Positions 9,532-18,421 of a stretch of DNA of 64,000 nt are shown here, one piece after another. Under the pieces are notes generated by a model. It saw only the letters and a program-made list of their open reading frames with translations, was not told the origin of the DNA and did no database searches. The position numbers were made by a program, and so were the translations under genes. This DNA is from Arcobacteraceae bacterium (GTDB taxonomy: Bacteria; Campylobacterota; Campylobacteria; Campylobacterales; Arcobacteraceae): assembly GCA_028375605.1 (NCBI GenBank), contig JAONGR010000003.1, positions 19,049-83,048 of the forward strand, written 5' to 3'. The stretch's first letter is position 1. Each line of letters opens with the position of its first letter.

Positions 9532-10677
9532 ATGTTTAAATTTATTTATTATCTTTTGGCATTAGGTTTGTATCTTCTTACAATACCTTATTTACTTTTT
9601 AAATCTAGAAGTAAAAAATACTCAGTAGCAATTCCATCAAAGTTTTTTTTATCGAATAACCCTCCATTTGAAGAAAATAAAATATGGTTTCATAGTTGCT
9701 CTCAGGGTGAAACAACAGCATTAAAGCCGATATTTGATGAACTAAATAATGAAGATATTAATTTATCTGTTATTACTAATACTGGTTTTGCACAGGGTTT
9801 AAAAATGACTAAAAATATTAGGTATTTACCTTTTGAAATATTTTTGCCATTCTGGGTTACAAAACAAAAAGTATTATTAGTAATGGAAGCAGAACTTTGG
9901 TACATGCTTTTTTTAACAGCATTTAACAAAGGTACAAAAACAGTTTTAATAAATGCAAGAATTAATGATAAATCGTATCAAACATATAAAAGATATAGCT
10001 TTTTTTATAAACAATTATTTAAGTATGTTGGAAAAATATTTGCACAAAGCCAAACAGATAAAATTCGTTTAGAGAGCTTAGGTGCAAAAAATATTGAAGT
10101 GATTGGAAATATTAAATTAGCAAGTTTACCTAAGACGACAAAAGAATTTATAAAACCTGATGGTATAATAATCACAGCAGGTAGTACTCATAAAAATGAA
10201 GAAGAGATTATTTTAGATGCTTGGGATAAAAAACAGGGAAAACTTTTTTTAGTACCAAGGCATCCAGAACGATTTGATGAAGTTTTTGCTTTAGTTGATA
10301 ATCAATATAAAAATAGTAAAGTGAGTTATCATAGATATTCTCAAAAGAATAATTTTGATAGCGATATCGTGATAATTGACGTTATGGGAGAACTTATAAA
10401 TATCTATGCTATTAGTGATGTAGTTATTTTAGGTGGAGGATTTATAAAAACAGCAGGTGGACACAATCCTATTGAACCAGCTTTTTTTAATAACACTATT
10501 ATAAGTGGTGAGGTAATTTTTAACCAAAAATCGCTTTTTGAGTGTGTAAATGATTATTATTTAATTAAAAATGATGAGTTGAAAACATATTTAGATGATA
10601 TAGAAAATTTACAAAAATCAAGTTTAGGGCAAGCAGGGACTGTTGAGCCTATATTAAAATATATAAAGGATATATAA
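9532..10677 (+). CDS. waaA: 3-deoxy-D-manno-octulosonic acid transferase
   Basis: WaaA adds Kdo to lipid IVA during LPS core assembly at the inner face of the cytoplasmic membrane. The 381 residues start with a membrane anchor (about 1-20), then a GT-B fold with ...HSCSQGETTALKP near 54, LVMEAELW near 116 and the C-terminal GGGFIKTAGGHNPIEPA near 300. It is slightly shorter than the E. coli enzyme (425). No clear ribosome binding site precedes the ATG. It is followed 2 bases later by the pseudouridine synthase gene. Confidence 0.92.
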   Translation: MFKFIYYLLALGLYLLTIPYLLFKSRSKKYSVAIPSKFFLSNNPPFEENKIWFHSCSQGETTALKPIFDELNNEDINLSVITNTGFAQGLKMTKNIRYLPFEIFLPFWVTKQKVLLVMEAELWYMLFLTAFNKGTKTVLINARINDKSYQTYKRYSFFYKQLFKYVGKIFAQSQTDKIRLESLGAKNIEVIGNIKLASLPKTTKEFIKPDGIIITAGSTHKNEEEIILDAWDKKQGKLFLVPRHPERFDEVFALVDNQYKNSKVSYHRYSQKNNFDSDIVIIDVMGELINIYAISDVVILGGGFIKTAGGHNPIEPAFFNNTIISGEVIFNQKSLFECVNDYYLIKNDELKTYLDDIENLQKSSLGQAGTVEPILKYIKDI

Positions 10678-10679
10678 TT

Positions 10680-11417
10680 ATGGAAAAAGCATATAAATTA
10701 TTAGCATTTCAAGAGGGTATCTCAAACGGAAAAGCAAAAGAGCTTATTGATAAAGGTGTTGTAACTGTTATGGGAAAAAAACTTCAAGTAGCCAGGGGTG
10801 AGATGAAAGAAGATACAGTATTTAAAGTAAAAGATATTGCAAATGCTAGAGTTATTTTTGAAGATGATGATATTTTAGTAGTTGATAAACCTGCTCATTT
10901 AAATTCACAAGAAGTTGAAAAAAAATTTCCACAAGCAGTATTGTTAAATCGTTTAGATAAAGAAACAAGTGGTGTGATGTTACTTGCTAAAAATGAAGAT
11001 TTTAGAAAAAAAGCAATTAATGAATTTAAAAACCATAAAGTTTACAAAGAATATGTAGCAATCGTTGATGGTAAAATTGTTGAAGAAGAGGTTATTGATA
11101 TGCCTATTTCAACTATTAAAGGAAAAACAGCTCGAAGTAGAATTGATGAAGAGCATGGAAAACCTGCAAAAACAACTGTTTATCCAAATATGATAGAGGG
11201 TAAAAAAAGTAAAATTAAAATTATTATTGAAAACGGAAGAACACACCAAATTAGAGTACATTTGCAATATGCAGGTATGCCAATCATTGGTGATTTACAG
11301 TACGGTAAAGCATCAAATCAAGTTTCAAGAGTAATGTTACATAGTAAAGTTACAAGAATATTAGGATATGAATTTCAATCGAAAGAACCAAAAGAGTTTT
11401 TCCATTTCGGATTTTAG
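10680..11417 (+). CDS. RluA-family pseudouridine synthase
   Basis: Isomerises uridine to pseudouridine in rRNA or tRNA; which site cannot be read from sequence. The 245 residues start with a short S4-like region (AFQEGISNGKAKELIDKGVVTV), and the catalytic motif RLDKETSG at 91-98 holds the active aspartate D93. The substrate-binding GRTHQIRVHL follows at about 196-205. The position right after waaA matches other Campylobacterota. Specificity among RluA, RluC and RluD types remains open. Confidence 0.88.
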   Translation: MEKAYKLLAFQEGISNGKAKELIDKGVVTVMGKKLQVARGEMKEDTVFKVKDIANARVIFEDDDILVVDKPAHLNSQEVEKKFPQAVLLNRLDKETSGVMLLAKNEDFRKKAINEFKNHKVYKEYVAIVDGKIVEEEVIDMPISTIKGKTARSRIDEEHGKPAKTTVYPNMIEGKKSKIKIIIENGRTHQIRVHLQYAGMPIIGDLQYGKASNQVSRVMLHSKVTRILGYEFQSKEPKEFFHFGF

Positions 11418-11426
11418 GAGATTAGT

Positions 11427-12602
11427 ATGACAAGTTTATATGATGACAATGTTGCAGCCTCGTTTACATCTGACTTAGAATTTAGAGTTTATACATCACG
11501 ATTATTAGGTGGTGATTCATCTTTAGTTTTACATGGTGGGGGTAATACTTCTGTAAAAAGTGTTGTAGATGGAGAAGAGATTTTATACGTTAAAGGGAGT
11601 GGTTGGGATTTAGCTACTATTGAAGCAGAAGGGTTTGCTCCTGTTAAACTTGATGTATTAAAAGAGATGGCTGCATTAGACAAACTAAGTGATACAGAGA
11701 TGGTATCGCAACAAAAAGCTGCTATGATTGATAAGTCTGCACCAAATCCATCTGTAGAAGCTATTTTACATGCTATCATCCCTTTTAAATATGTGGACCA
11801 TACTCACAGTGATTCGGTAGTAACAATTTCTAATAGTGAAAATGGTATAGAAAATATTAAAGAGGTGTATCCAAACTATTTGGTTATCCCTTATGTTATG
11901 CCTGGATTTATTTTAGCTCAAACTATTTATAGAGAATTAAAACATATAGATTGGGATAAATGTGAAGGTATAATTCTTCATAATCATGGTATATTTACTT
12001 TTGATAATGACCCTAAAATTTCATATGAAAAAATGATAAAAGGTGTTACTCAAGCTGAAGAATTTTTAGATAAAAAAGCAAACTTTATTATTGAAAAATA
12101 TATGCCTAGAGCTGAATTGAATATTGAAAATTTAAAAGAGATTGTATCTCAAGAAAAAGGTTATGAAGTTTTTTTAAAAATAAATCAATCTCCACTTGCC
12201 TTACACTATGCTTCACAAAGAAATTTGAATGATTTTGCGAAAAGAGGGGTGTTAACTCCTGAGCATATTATACGAACTAAAAGGGATCCAATGATACTTG
12301 AAGATGAAAATATTCAAAAATCTATAGATACTTTCGAAGAGGAATATTTAGAATATTATAATCAATTTACATCAAATGAAATTATGATTAATCCAACACC
12401 AAACTGGGTTGTTATAAAAAATTATGGTACTGTAAGTTTTGGTAAAAATGAAAAAGAAGCATCTATTATTGAAGATATCAATAATCACACAATGTTAGCT
12501 GTATTACGAGCTGATATGTTAGGTGGATATAAAAGTATCAGTTTATCTGATTGTTTTGATATGGAGTATTGGGAGTTAGAACAAGCTAAATTAAAGAAGT
12601 AG
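11427..12602 (+). CDS. Class II aldolase/adducin-family protein (stand-alone)
   Basis: A 391-residue zinc-dependent class II aldolase-fold protein. The metal-binding histidines are visible as DHTHSD (H125, H127) and LHNHG (H185, H187), with GGGNTSVK near 37-44 as a phosphate-binding turn. It resembles the N-terminal half of the two-domain rhamnulose-phosphate aldolase/dehydrogenase proteins (YuxG type), but the dehydrogenase half is absent. The substrate is unknown. It ends the purE operon, 9 bases after the pseudouridine synthase gene. A sugar-phosphate or phospho-AI-2 substrate would be speculation, prompted by the nearby lsrK. Confidence 0.82.
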   Translation: MTSLYDDNVAASFTSDLEFRVYTSRLLGGDSSLVLHGGGNTSVKSVVDGEEILYVKGSGWDLATIEAEGFAPVKLDVLKEMAALDKLSDTEMVSQQKAAMIDKSAPNPSVEAILHAIIPFKYVDHTHSDSVVTISNSENGIENIKEVYPNYLVIPYVMPGFILAQTIYRELKHIDWDKCEGIILHNHGIFTFDNDPKISYEKMIKGVTQAEEFLDKKANFIIEKYMPRAELNIENLKEIVSQEKGYEVFLKINQSPLALHYASQRNLNDFAKRGVLTPEHIIRTKRDPMILEDENIQKSIDTFEEEYLEYYNQFTSNEIMINPTPNWVVIKNYGTVSFGKNEKEASIIEDINNHTMLAVLRADMLGGYKSISLSDCFDMEYWELEQAKLKK

Positions 12603-12624
12603 AGATTTATTCTCATGACTTCTT
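12594..12624. terminator. Hairpin between aldolase and glycosyltransferase genes
   Basis: AAGAAGT (12594-12600) pairs with ACTTCTT (12618-12624), with an inner GAG/CTC pair. It spans the aldolase stop and lies between convergent genes. No strong T-tract follows, so its strength is uncertain. Confidence 0.45.
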
Positions 12625-12634
12625 CAATATCTTA

Positions 12635-13747
12635 TTACATAATATCTAGTTGATGTGCTAAATCATTAGCAATTCTTTCATTATTTCTTATATCTAGTAA
12701 CCTGTTTTGTCCATTTAGTCCTACTTGTGAAACTTCATCTTTAGTTAAGCCAATAATTTTTTCAACTTTTTCTTTTATAGACTCTACATTAAATTTACAT
12801 AACCAAGCAGAAGTATCATCTTCAAAAATTGATTCGTTGTTGTCATTTTTTGTCATTAGACATGGTACAGTTGATGTATAATAATCTAGCACTTTCATAG
12901 GTGTAGAACTATTAAATAAAACAATATCTGGTAAAGGTGCTAGTCCTACATCTGCTTTTGAGATTAAATCTAAAAGTTCAGCTTTAGAATTTGCATTGTA
13001 TATTTCTATAGAACCTTGAAGGTCTGGATATTTATCCAACATTTTATTGGCATATTCAGGATCTTTTGTAGAGATTATTAGTTTAAATTTTGTCGTATCA
13101 ACTAAACTAAATGCTTCTAAAACAGTTTCAAACTCTCTTAACTTGTCTAATGTACCAGCATAGAAAAATCTTTTTTCATCTCCATCATGTTGTAAGTTTG
13201 GTTTTAAATCTTCAGGATCAATAGCTGAAGGGATTATAAAAGTTCTAGTTTTTACTGTTTTTAAGTAATCATCTCTCATTTGTCTTGATGTAGGTAAAAA
13301 TATATCACATTGATTGATTAAGTTCGCTTCTGAAAATGTTTTTACTTTATTACTAATCACATCAAAGAAACTTTTTTTATTGTTAGCTTCATCTTTTTGT
13401 AGTTTAGCAATTCTTTTTGGAAAAGATAATCTATACCCTAATATAAAATTATAGTCTTTCTTTACACTTAAAACTTCTTTTAGTATTGCAGTGTGATTTC
13501 GTACAAATACATACTTATAATGCCCTATATATATTCTGTTTCTATCTAATTCATCAATTATGTTATTTTTATGTTTAAGTGGCATAATAAATCTATTACC
13601 ATCTTTGATTTCAAAATTTTCATTAGTTTTTGAAAAGTACATAATATCTACTTCATAGTGTTTGCCTAAATATTTTTCAAATAGTGGTCCAATAAAACTG
13701 TGTTCTTTATTTTCATTTTGGTCTGTTAAGTATAAAAATTTTTCCAT
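12635..13747 (-). CDS. Glycosyltransferase, GT4-like
   Basis: A GT-B-fold glycosyltransferase of 370 residues. The C-terminal half has the expected features: IIPSAID before the nucleotide-sugar domain, FFYAGTLDKLREFETVLEAF, and SKADVGLAPLP...NSSTPMKVLDYY near the donor-binding end. The sugar and acceptor cannot be read. The ATG at 13747 has AGGA seven bases upstream. The open frame extends 40 codons further, but that stretch is hydrophobic and lacks a ribosome binding site. It is divergent from lsrK and has no other surface-polysaccharide genes beside it. Confidence 0.85.
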   Translation of the reverse strand: MEKFLYLTDQNENKEHSFIGPLFEKYLGKHYEVDIMYFSKTNENFEIKDGNRFIMPLKHKNNIIDELDRNRIYIGHYKYVFVRNHTAILKEVLSVKKDYNFILGYRLSFPKRIAKLQKDEANNKKSFFDVISNKVKTFSEANLINQCDIFLPTSRQMRDDYLKTVKTRTFIIPSAIDPEDLKPNLQHDGDEKRFFYAGTLDKLREFETVLEAFSLVDTTKFKLIISTKDPEYANKMLDKYPDLQGSIEIYNANSKAELLDLISKADVGLAPLPDIVLFNSSTPMKVLDYYTSTVPCLMTKNDNNESIFEDDTSAWLCKFNVESIKEKVEKIIGLTKDEVSQVGLNGQNRLLDIRNNERIANDLAHQLDIM

Positions 13748-13807
13748 AATAATTCCTTTTAATAAATTTAACATTGATAAATAGCATCTAAATAGCAAAT
13801 TTTTACG

Positions 13808-13824
13808 TGTGAATATTTTACACA
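13808..13824. promoter_or_regulatory. Imperfect palindrome in the glycosyltransferase/lsrK divergent region
   Basis: TGTG and CACA flank a nine-base A/T core; six of eight base pairs of the 17-base window are symmetric. It resembles a CRP/FNR-type site in size but does not match the consensus well. A binding role is inference. Confidence 0.3.
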
Positions 13825-13928
13825 TAATAAAAATATATAACAAAATATATGTATAGAAAAGTAACACTATTTTATTTTAAAGTAAATGAATTTAATTGTA
13901 TATAAATTTTGAAAACAGTTATTTTAGA

Positions 13929-13934
13929 TATACT
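13929..13934 (+). promoter_or_regulatory. -10 box of the lsrK operon
   Basis: TATACT lies 27 bases before the TTG chosen as lsrK start, with AAAGGA between them. It excludes translation from a TTG at 13896. Confidence 0.45.
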
Positions 13935-13961
13935 CTTAAACAAATAGAAAAGGATATTTAC

Positions 13962-15515
13962 TTGAAATATTTAATGGCATTAGATGCAGGTACAGGAAGT
14001 GTAAGAGCTGTTATATTTGATACTCAGGGTAATCAAATCAGTATAGGTCAAAGAGAGTGGATACATCTAGAAGAGGATGGTGTTCCATCTTCTATGAGTT
14101 TTGACTGTGATACAAACTGGACACTAACTCAAGATTGTATTACCGAAGCCTTAAGTAGTGGTAATATTGATTCTAAAGATATCTTAGCTGTGAGTAGTAC
14201 GAGTATGAGAGAAGGTATTGTTTTATATGATAAAGATGGAAAAGAACTATTTGCCGTTGCAAATGTAGATGCACGAGCAGACAAAGAAGTAAAATATCTC
14301 AAAGAAAACTTTGATGGTATCGAAGAAGAGTTTTACTCACAATCTGGACAAACTTTTGCGCTTGGTGCACTTCCTAGAATCATGTGGCTTAAAAATAACA
14401 AGCCTAATCTTTATGAAAAAGTAGCAAAAATATCTATGATAAGTGATTGGATACTTTATAAGTTAAGTGGTGTAATTGCAAGTGACCCAAGTAACGCTGG
14501 AACTGCAGGTGTATTTTCTCTTGAAAAAAGAGATTGGGTATCTTCTATGGCTTCTAAAGTTGGTATCAAAGATGATATTTTTCCTAAAGTTTATGAAGTA
14601 GGTGAGGTTATTGGGACAGTTACCAATACTACATGTGGTTTAGATAATAATACCTTAGTAACTATGGGTGGTGGTGATGTTCAGTTAGGTAGTGCAGGGC
14701 TTGGTGTCGTTGAGTTAGGTGATGTTGCTATTTTAGGTGGATCATTTTGGCAACAAGTTGTAAATATGCCATCAGATACAATTCCGCCAAAAGATATGGG
14801 CATAAGAGTAAATCCTCATGTTATTCCATTCCAGTCACAAGCAGAAGGGATTACATTTTTTTCTGGTCTAGTGATGCGATGGTTTCGTGATGCTTTTTGT
14901 GATATAGAAAAAATAGAAGCAGAAAAACGGAACATAAATGTTTATCAAGTTTTAGAAGAAAAAGCTAAAAAAGTACCTGTTGGTTCAAATGGAATCATTC
15001 CTATATTTAGTGATAGTATGAAATATGGGAAATGGTATCATGCAGCGCCTAGTTTTTTAAATCTTAGTATCGACCCTACTGTTTGCAACAGAGCTAGTAT
15101 GTTTAGAAGTCTACAAGAAAATGCCTGTATAGTAAGTGATATAAACCTCAAAAAAATAGAGGCTTTTTCTGGTATAAAAACAAAAACAATTGTATTTGCA
15201 GGAGGTTCAAGTAAAGGTGCATTATGGTGTCAAATTTTAGCCGATGTAACTGGATGTAAAATTAAGATACCAACTGTAACTGAAGCTACAGCATTAGGTA
15301 CTGCTATGTCAGCTGGTGTTGGAGCAGGGATTTATAAAGATTTAAAATCTGCTGCAAAAGAGCTTGTAACTTGGGATAAAATATATACTCCAAATATGGA
15401 TAATCATGAAGAATATAAACAGATAAAAGAAAATTGGCAAAAAGCCTATGATATACAACTACAACTAGTAGATGAAAATATAACTGATTCGATGTGGAAA
15501 GCACCGGGTCTATAA
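13962..15515 (+). CDS. lsrK: Autoinducer-2 kinase LsrK
   Basis: A FGGY-family kinase that in enterics phosphorylates the linear form of AI-2 (DPD) in the cytoplasm. The match to E. coli LsrK runs end to end: LMALDAGTGSVRAVIFD at the start, SMREGIVLY, NVDARADKEV, the catalytic GGGDVQLG, NPHVIPFQ, WFRDAFC, WYHAAPSFLNLSIDP, FAGGSSKG and the C-terminus MWKAPGL. Length is 517 residues from the TTG at 13962, which has AAAGGA eight bases upstream and fits the E. coli N-terminus. No lsrACDB transporter, lsrR or lsrF is in the window. It is followed 48 bases later by an LsrG-like gene. Confidence 0.9.
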   Translation: MKYLMALDAGTGSVRAVIFDTQGNQISIGQREWIHLEEDGVPSSMSFDCDTNWTLTQDCITEALSSGNIDSKDILAVSSTSMREGIVLYDKDGKELFAVANVDARADKEVKYLKENFDGIEEEFYSQSGQTFALGALPRIMWLKNNKPNLYEKVAKISMISDWILYKLSGVIASDPSNAGTAGVFSLEKRDWVSSMASKVGIKDDIFPKVYEVGEVIGTVTNTTCGLDNNTLVTMGGGDVQLGSAGLGVVELGDVAILGGSFWQQVVNMPSDTIPPKDMGIRVNPHVIPFQSQAEGITFFSGLVMRWFRDAFCDIEKIEAEKRNINVYQVLEEKAKKVPVGSNGIIPIFSDSMKYGKWYHAAPSFLNLSIDPTVCNRASMFRSLQENACIVSDINLKKIEAFSGIKTKTIVFAGGSSKGALWCQILADVTGCKIKIPTVTEATALGTAMSAGVGAGIYKDLKSAAKELVTWDKIYTPNMDNHEEYKQIKENWQKAYDIQLQLVDENITDSMWKAPGL

Positions 15516-15563
15516 TTTAAAACAAATTCGATAAAATACAATATTAAATAATAAGGGCAAAAA

Positions 15564-15851
15564 ATGACAATAACAAAAAGAGTAACATTTATAGCAAAAG
15601 AAGGTTGTGAAGAGAAAATGAAAGAGCTTTTAACAGCTATGGTTGAGCCTTCTAAAAAAGAACCAGGGATTATCTTTTATGATATTTTTCAGTGTAAAGA
15701 TAATAAAAGAAAATTTTACGCTGTAGAATCTTGGGAAAATGAAAAAGCATTAGATGGACACAAAGCTACAGAACATTATGCAGTTTACAAATCAAGCTTT
15801 GAGCCATTTTGTGATGATAAATATACAGAAGATTTAGATATATTAGGATAA
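15564..15851 (+). CDS. lsrG: LsrG-like antibiotic-biosynthesis-monooxygenase-fold protein
   Basis: A 95-residue ABM-fold (dimeric alpha+beta barrel) protein. In enterics LsrG isomerises phospho-AI-2. Sequence agreement with LsrG is modest, but HKATEHYAVY aligns with the HKTTPHY stretch of E. coli LsrG and the length is equal. The position directly after lsrK is the main support; other ABM proteins share the fold, so the function is a good guess rather than certain. AAGGGC precedes the ATG. Confidence 0.68.
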   Translation: MTITKRVTFIAKEGCEEKMKELLTAMVEPSKKEPGIIFYDIFQCKDNKRKFYAVESWENEKALDGHKATEHYAVYKSSFEPFCDDKYTEDLDILG

Positions 15852-15897
15852 TACCTAAAAATATAAAGAATAAAAAATATAATAGAAGGAAAAATAA

Positions 15898-16185
15898 ATG
15901 GCTGAAAAAAATAACGGTTTTTTAAAAAGAGCAGATGCTCATATTGCTTTAGCAAACGAACAAATGGTAGAGGGATTAACAGCAGGAGATATTAGTGCTT
16001 CTTTTATGTATGGAGCTGCAAGATTTAACGCTTGGATTGCTGCATCTTCTTTTGATACAAGAGAAGATATGATAGAGGAAAAAGAAAAAGCAATAGAATA
16101 TTTTCTAGAAGAATATAAGAAAGCTTTAACTGAACACTTAGATCATCACGCTGAACACTACGATTTTACACAAAACCAGTCATAA
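15898..16185 (+). CDS. DUF3144-family protein
   Basis: A 95-residue cytoplasmic protein of the DUF3144 family, recognised by the pattern ADAHIALANEQ...GDISASFMYGAARFNAWI near the N-terminus. Function unknown. The C-terminus is rich in acidic residues and histidine. GAAGGAA is a good ribosome binding site 7 bases upstream of the ATG. It is the last gene of the lsrK unit, 46 bases after the LsrG-like gene, and is followed by a hairpin terminator. Confidence 0.75.
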   Translation: MAEKNNGFLKRADAHIALANEQMVEGLTAGDISASFMYGAARFNAWIAASSFDTREDMIEEKEKAIEYFLEEYKKALTEHLDHHAEHYDFTQNQS

Positions 16186-16189
16186 CTCG

Positions 16190-16218
16190 AAAAGAGAAAA
16201 TTATAAGTTTTCTCTTTT
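16190..16218 (+). terminator. Terminator after the lsrK operon
   Basis: AAAAGAGAAAA (16190-16200) and TTTTCTCTTTT (16208-16218) form an 11-bp stem with a 7-base loop just after the DUF3144 stop. The arms are symmetric, so it can work both ways between the convergent genes. Confidence 0.75.
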
Positions 16219-16243
16219 AATATATAAGATCAATTCGATCTGT

Positions 16244-17056
16244 TTATTTAGAAAATACTTTCTTTAAAAGTGAAGTAGTTTGTTCAACGGGGTCTTTTCT
16301 AATTGCAGATTCTTTTTGGGCAATCATTTTAAACAGTCCTCTTATTGCTTTTTCAGTTATAAACTCATCTAAATCTTTATCTGAACTTGTTGGGATATAT
16401 GAATCTACACCAAATTGAGTAGCATACTTTGAGATAGAAGAGTCTTTTGTATATGATTCTAAATTTGATTTATAAAAACTATTAGCAGATGTATAGTACT
16501 TTGCAACTTGATTCTCATCCATAGATTTTTTGATAATAGGGCTAATAAGTTTCTTTAAATCTGTAGTTGTATTACTTTGGAAAAAATCTGTTGCTGCTGT
16601 ACTATTACCTGCAAGTATCTTTTTAGCATCTTCTAAGTTCATATTGCTAACTGCATTTAAAAGTATACTTGTAGTTTCTGGTACAGCACTAGTAGCTGCA
16701 TTATTTATAGATGTTACTAAATCATCCACAACTTTATCACCTCCGGCTTTTCTGATTACCGTTTCTATTTTTGCAAGATTATCAGGTAATGGTATTTTTA
16801 CTGATGCATTATTTAAGTAACCATCTTTTGTACCTAGCTCTTTTACTGCAAAATTTACACCAGTAGATAGTGCTTCTTTTAATCCGCTAGAGATTATGTC
16901 ATTACTAAGTGAGCTTGTCTCTGTTTGAGTAGTTTTATCAGTATTTACAGACTCTTTTACTGTATCTACAACACTTTTAGTTAGACTTCCAAAATCAAAT
17001 GAAAAACTTACTGTTGTAATAAGTAATATAGATGATAGAATAGATTTTTTTTTCAT
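16244..17056 (-). CDS. DUF4197-family exported protein
   Basis: A 270-residue protein with an N-terminal signal peptide (MKKKSILSSILLITTVSFS), so it is likely periplasmic. The body matches the DUF4197 family: GLKEALSTGVNFAVKELGTKDGYLNNASVKIPLP in the first third, then a helical part with KYATQFGVDSY and ITEKAIRGLFKMIAQKE near the end. Function unknown. It stands alone: purM upstream is closed by its own terminator, and the lsrK unit is convergent. AAAAGGAATAA precedes the ATG. Confidence 0.82.
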   Translation of the reverse strand: MKKKSILSSILLITTVSFSFDFGSLTKSVVDTVKESVNTDKTTQTETSSLSNDIISSGLKEALSTGVNFAVKELGTKDGYLNNASVKIPLPDNLAKIETVIRKAGGDKVVDDLVTSINNAATSAVPETTSILLNAVSNMNLEDAKKILAGNSTAATDFFQSNTTTDLKKLISPIIKKSMDENQVAKYYTSANSFYKSNLESYTKDSSISKYATQFGVDSYIPTSSDKDLDEFITEKAIRGLFKMIAQKESAIRKDPVEQTTSLLKKVFSK

Positions 17057-17080
17057 AGTTATTCCTTTTATTTTTTAATA

Positions 17081-17117
17081 AAAAAAGGGAAAATCAAAAT
17101 GACTTTCCCTTTTTTTA
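17081..17117. terminator. Terminator after purM
   Basis: An A-tract with GGGAAA pairs with TTTCCC and a T-tract around a short loop. It lies 19 bases past the purM stop on the minus strand and upstream of the DUF4197 gene. Confidence 0.8.
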
Positions 17118-17135
17118 GACATGTCATGAGATAGA

Positions 17136-18131
17136 TTATACTATATCACAACCTTTTTCACCTGCAACAATATCACCGATAACATAACCATCAGTTTTAG
17201 ATAAAATTGCATCTACTTGTGAAGGGTTAGCTACTAAAATCATACCTACACCCATGTTAAATGCTCTGAACATCTCTGACTCTTCTACATGTTGACCCAT
17301 AAGCTCAAAGATAGGTAAAACTTGTACTTTATCTCTTTGTACTACTGCTCGTAAGTTATCAGGAAGAACTCTTGGTAAGTTTTCAACAATACCACCACCA
17401 GTGATATGTGCCAAGGCATTGATATTTTCTTTACACGCTTTAAAATCTTTTACATAGATTCTAGTTGGCTCTAAAAGAGTATCTATTAAAGTTCGACCAT
17501 TAAAGTCATCTTCAAATTTCATACCTAATTTATCAAGTAATAGTTTTCTTACTAGTGAAAAACCATTTGAGTGAATACCTGAACTTGGAAGTGCAATTAA
17601 AACATCACCAGCTTCTACTTTTGAAACTCTATCCATTTCAGATTTTTCTGCAATTCCTACACAAAAACCAGCTAAATCAAAATCACCTTCTTTGTACATA
17701 CCAGGCATCTCAGCCGTTTCACCACCGATTAAAGCACACTCACTTCTGATACAACCTTCAGCGATACCTTTTACTACAGCACTTGCTTCTTCTACTTCAA
17801 GTTTAGCAGTAGCATAGTAATCTAAGAAAAATAAAGGCTCACCAAAGTTACAAATTAAATCATTTGAACACATAGCAACTAAATCTATCCCAACAGTATC
17901 AAATTTTCCAGAATCGATAGCTAATTTTAGCTTTGTACCAACACCATCAGTTCCAGCTAAAATAACTGGTTCTTTGTATCCTGTAGGAAGCTCAAATGCA
18001 CCAGCAAAAGAACCGATTCCACCTAAAACACCTGGTATTTTTGTTGACTTAACATATGGCTTAATATTTTCTACGAAACTGTTACCCGCATCTATATCTA
18101 CTCCAGCATCTTTGTATGAAATTGTACTCAT
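17136..18131 (-). CDS. purM: Phosphoribosylformylglycinamidine cyclo-ligase PurM
   Basis: PurM closes the imidazole ring (FGAM to AIR) with ATP. The 331-residue protein starts [17 protein letters not shown], shows GTDGVGTKL at about 61-69, the [11 protein letters not shown] loop near 138 and [15 protein letters not shown] near 240. Length and motif order are standard. Its ATG overlaps the stop of the small membrane-protein gene upstream by four bases (ATGA). purE lies about 10 kb away, so purine genes are dispersed. Confidence 0.96.
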   Translation of the reverse strand: MSTISYKDAGVDIDAGNSFVENIKPYVKSTKIPGVLGGIGSFAGAFELPTGYKEPVILAGTDGVGTKLKLAIDSGKFDTVGIDLVAMCSNDLICNFGEPLFFLDYYATAKLEVEEASAVVKGIAEGCIRSECALIGGETAEMPGMYKEGDFDLAGFCVGIAEKSEMDRVSKVEAGDVLIALPSSGIHSNGFSLVRKLLLDKLGMKFEDDFNGRTLIDTLLEPTRIYVKDFKACKENINALAHITGGGIVENLPRVLPDNLRAVVQRDKVQVLPIFELMGQHVEESEMFRAFNMGVGMILVANPSQVDAILSKTDGYVIGDIVAGEKGCDIV

Positions 18132-18337
18132 TTTTTACTTCCTATATCACATTTTTTTGTTATCATGCAAAGAGGACAAAAGTTAGTCAATCCAGCAATA
18201 ATAGGAATAACACCTAAGTACCACCATGACCAAGAAAATGTTCCATCACTTAGTAAATAACCAATAATAATAGCCATTAGTCCTATTATTATTCTAAATG
18301 GGCTACAAAAACTTCTTATTTTTTCAATTGTATTCAT
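18128..18337 (-). CDS. DUF2892-type small membrane protein
   Basis: A 69-residue protein with two hydrophobic segments (about 15-30 and 38-53) and a cysteine-bearing tail ([10 protein letters not shown]). The pattern [14 protein letters not shown]...[20 protein letters not shown] matches the YgaP-type transmembrane domain (DUF2892), often tied to rhodaneses. Here no rhodanese domain is attached; the nearest rhodanese is at 3310-3711. The stop overlaps the purM start, so purM is translated from the same message. Confidence 0.75.
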   Translation of the reverse strand: MNTIEKIRSFCSPFRIIIGLMAIIIGYLLSDGTFSWSWWYLGVIPIIAGLTNFCPLCMITKKCDIGSKK

Positions 18338-18421
18338 AATTTTCCTCTTTAGTTTTTACAAGTTATTTGCATTTAACTATTTTTTGGTATTATATCTAAA
18401 ATTAATTTAAAAGGCTTATAA

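Noticed and set aside
13808..13824. CRP or FNR site
   Set aside because: The spacing and half-sites do not fit TGTGA-N6-TCACA or TTGAT-N4-ATCAA well, so only an operator-like palindrome is claimed.
13748..13867. Extended start of the glycosyltransferase
   Set aside because: The stretch is hydrophobic and A/T rich with no ribosome binding site, and AGGA lies before the ATG at 13747.
13896..13961. Longer N-terminus for lsrK from a TTG at 13896
   Set aside because: It starts before the TATACT -10 box, lacks a ribosome binding site and does not match the LsrK N-terminus.
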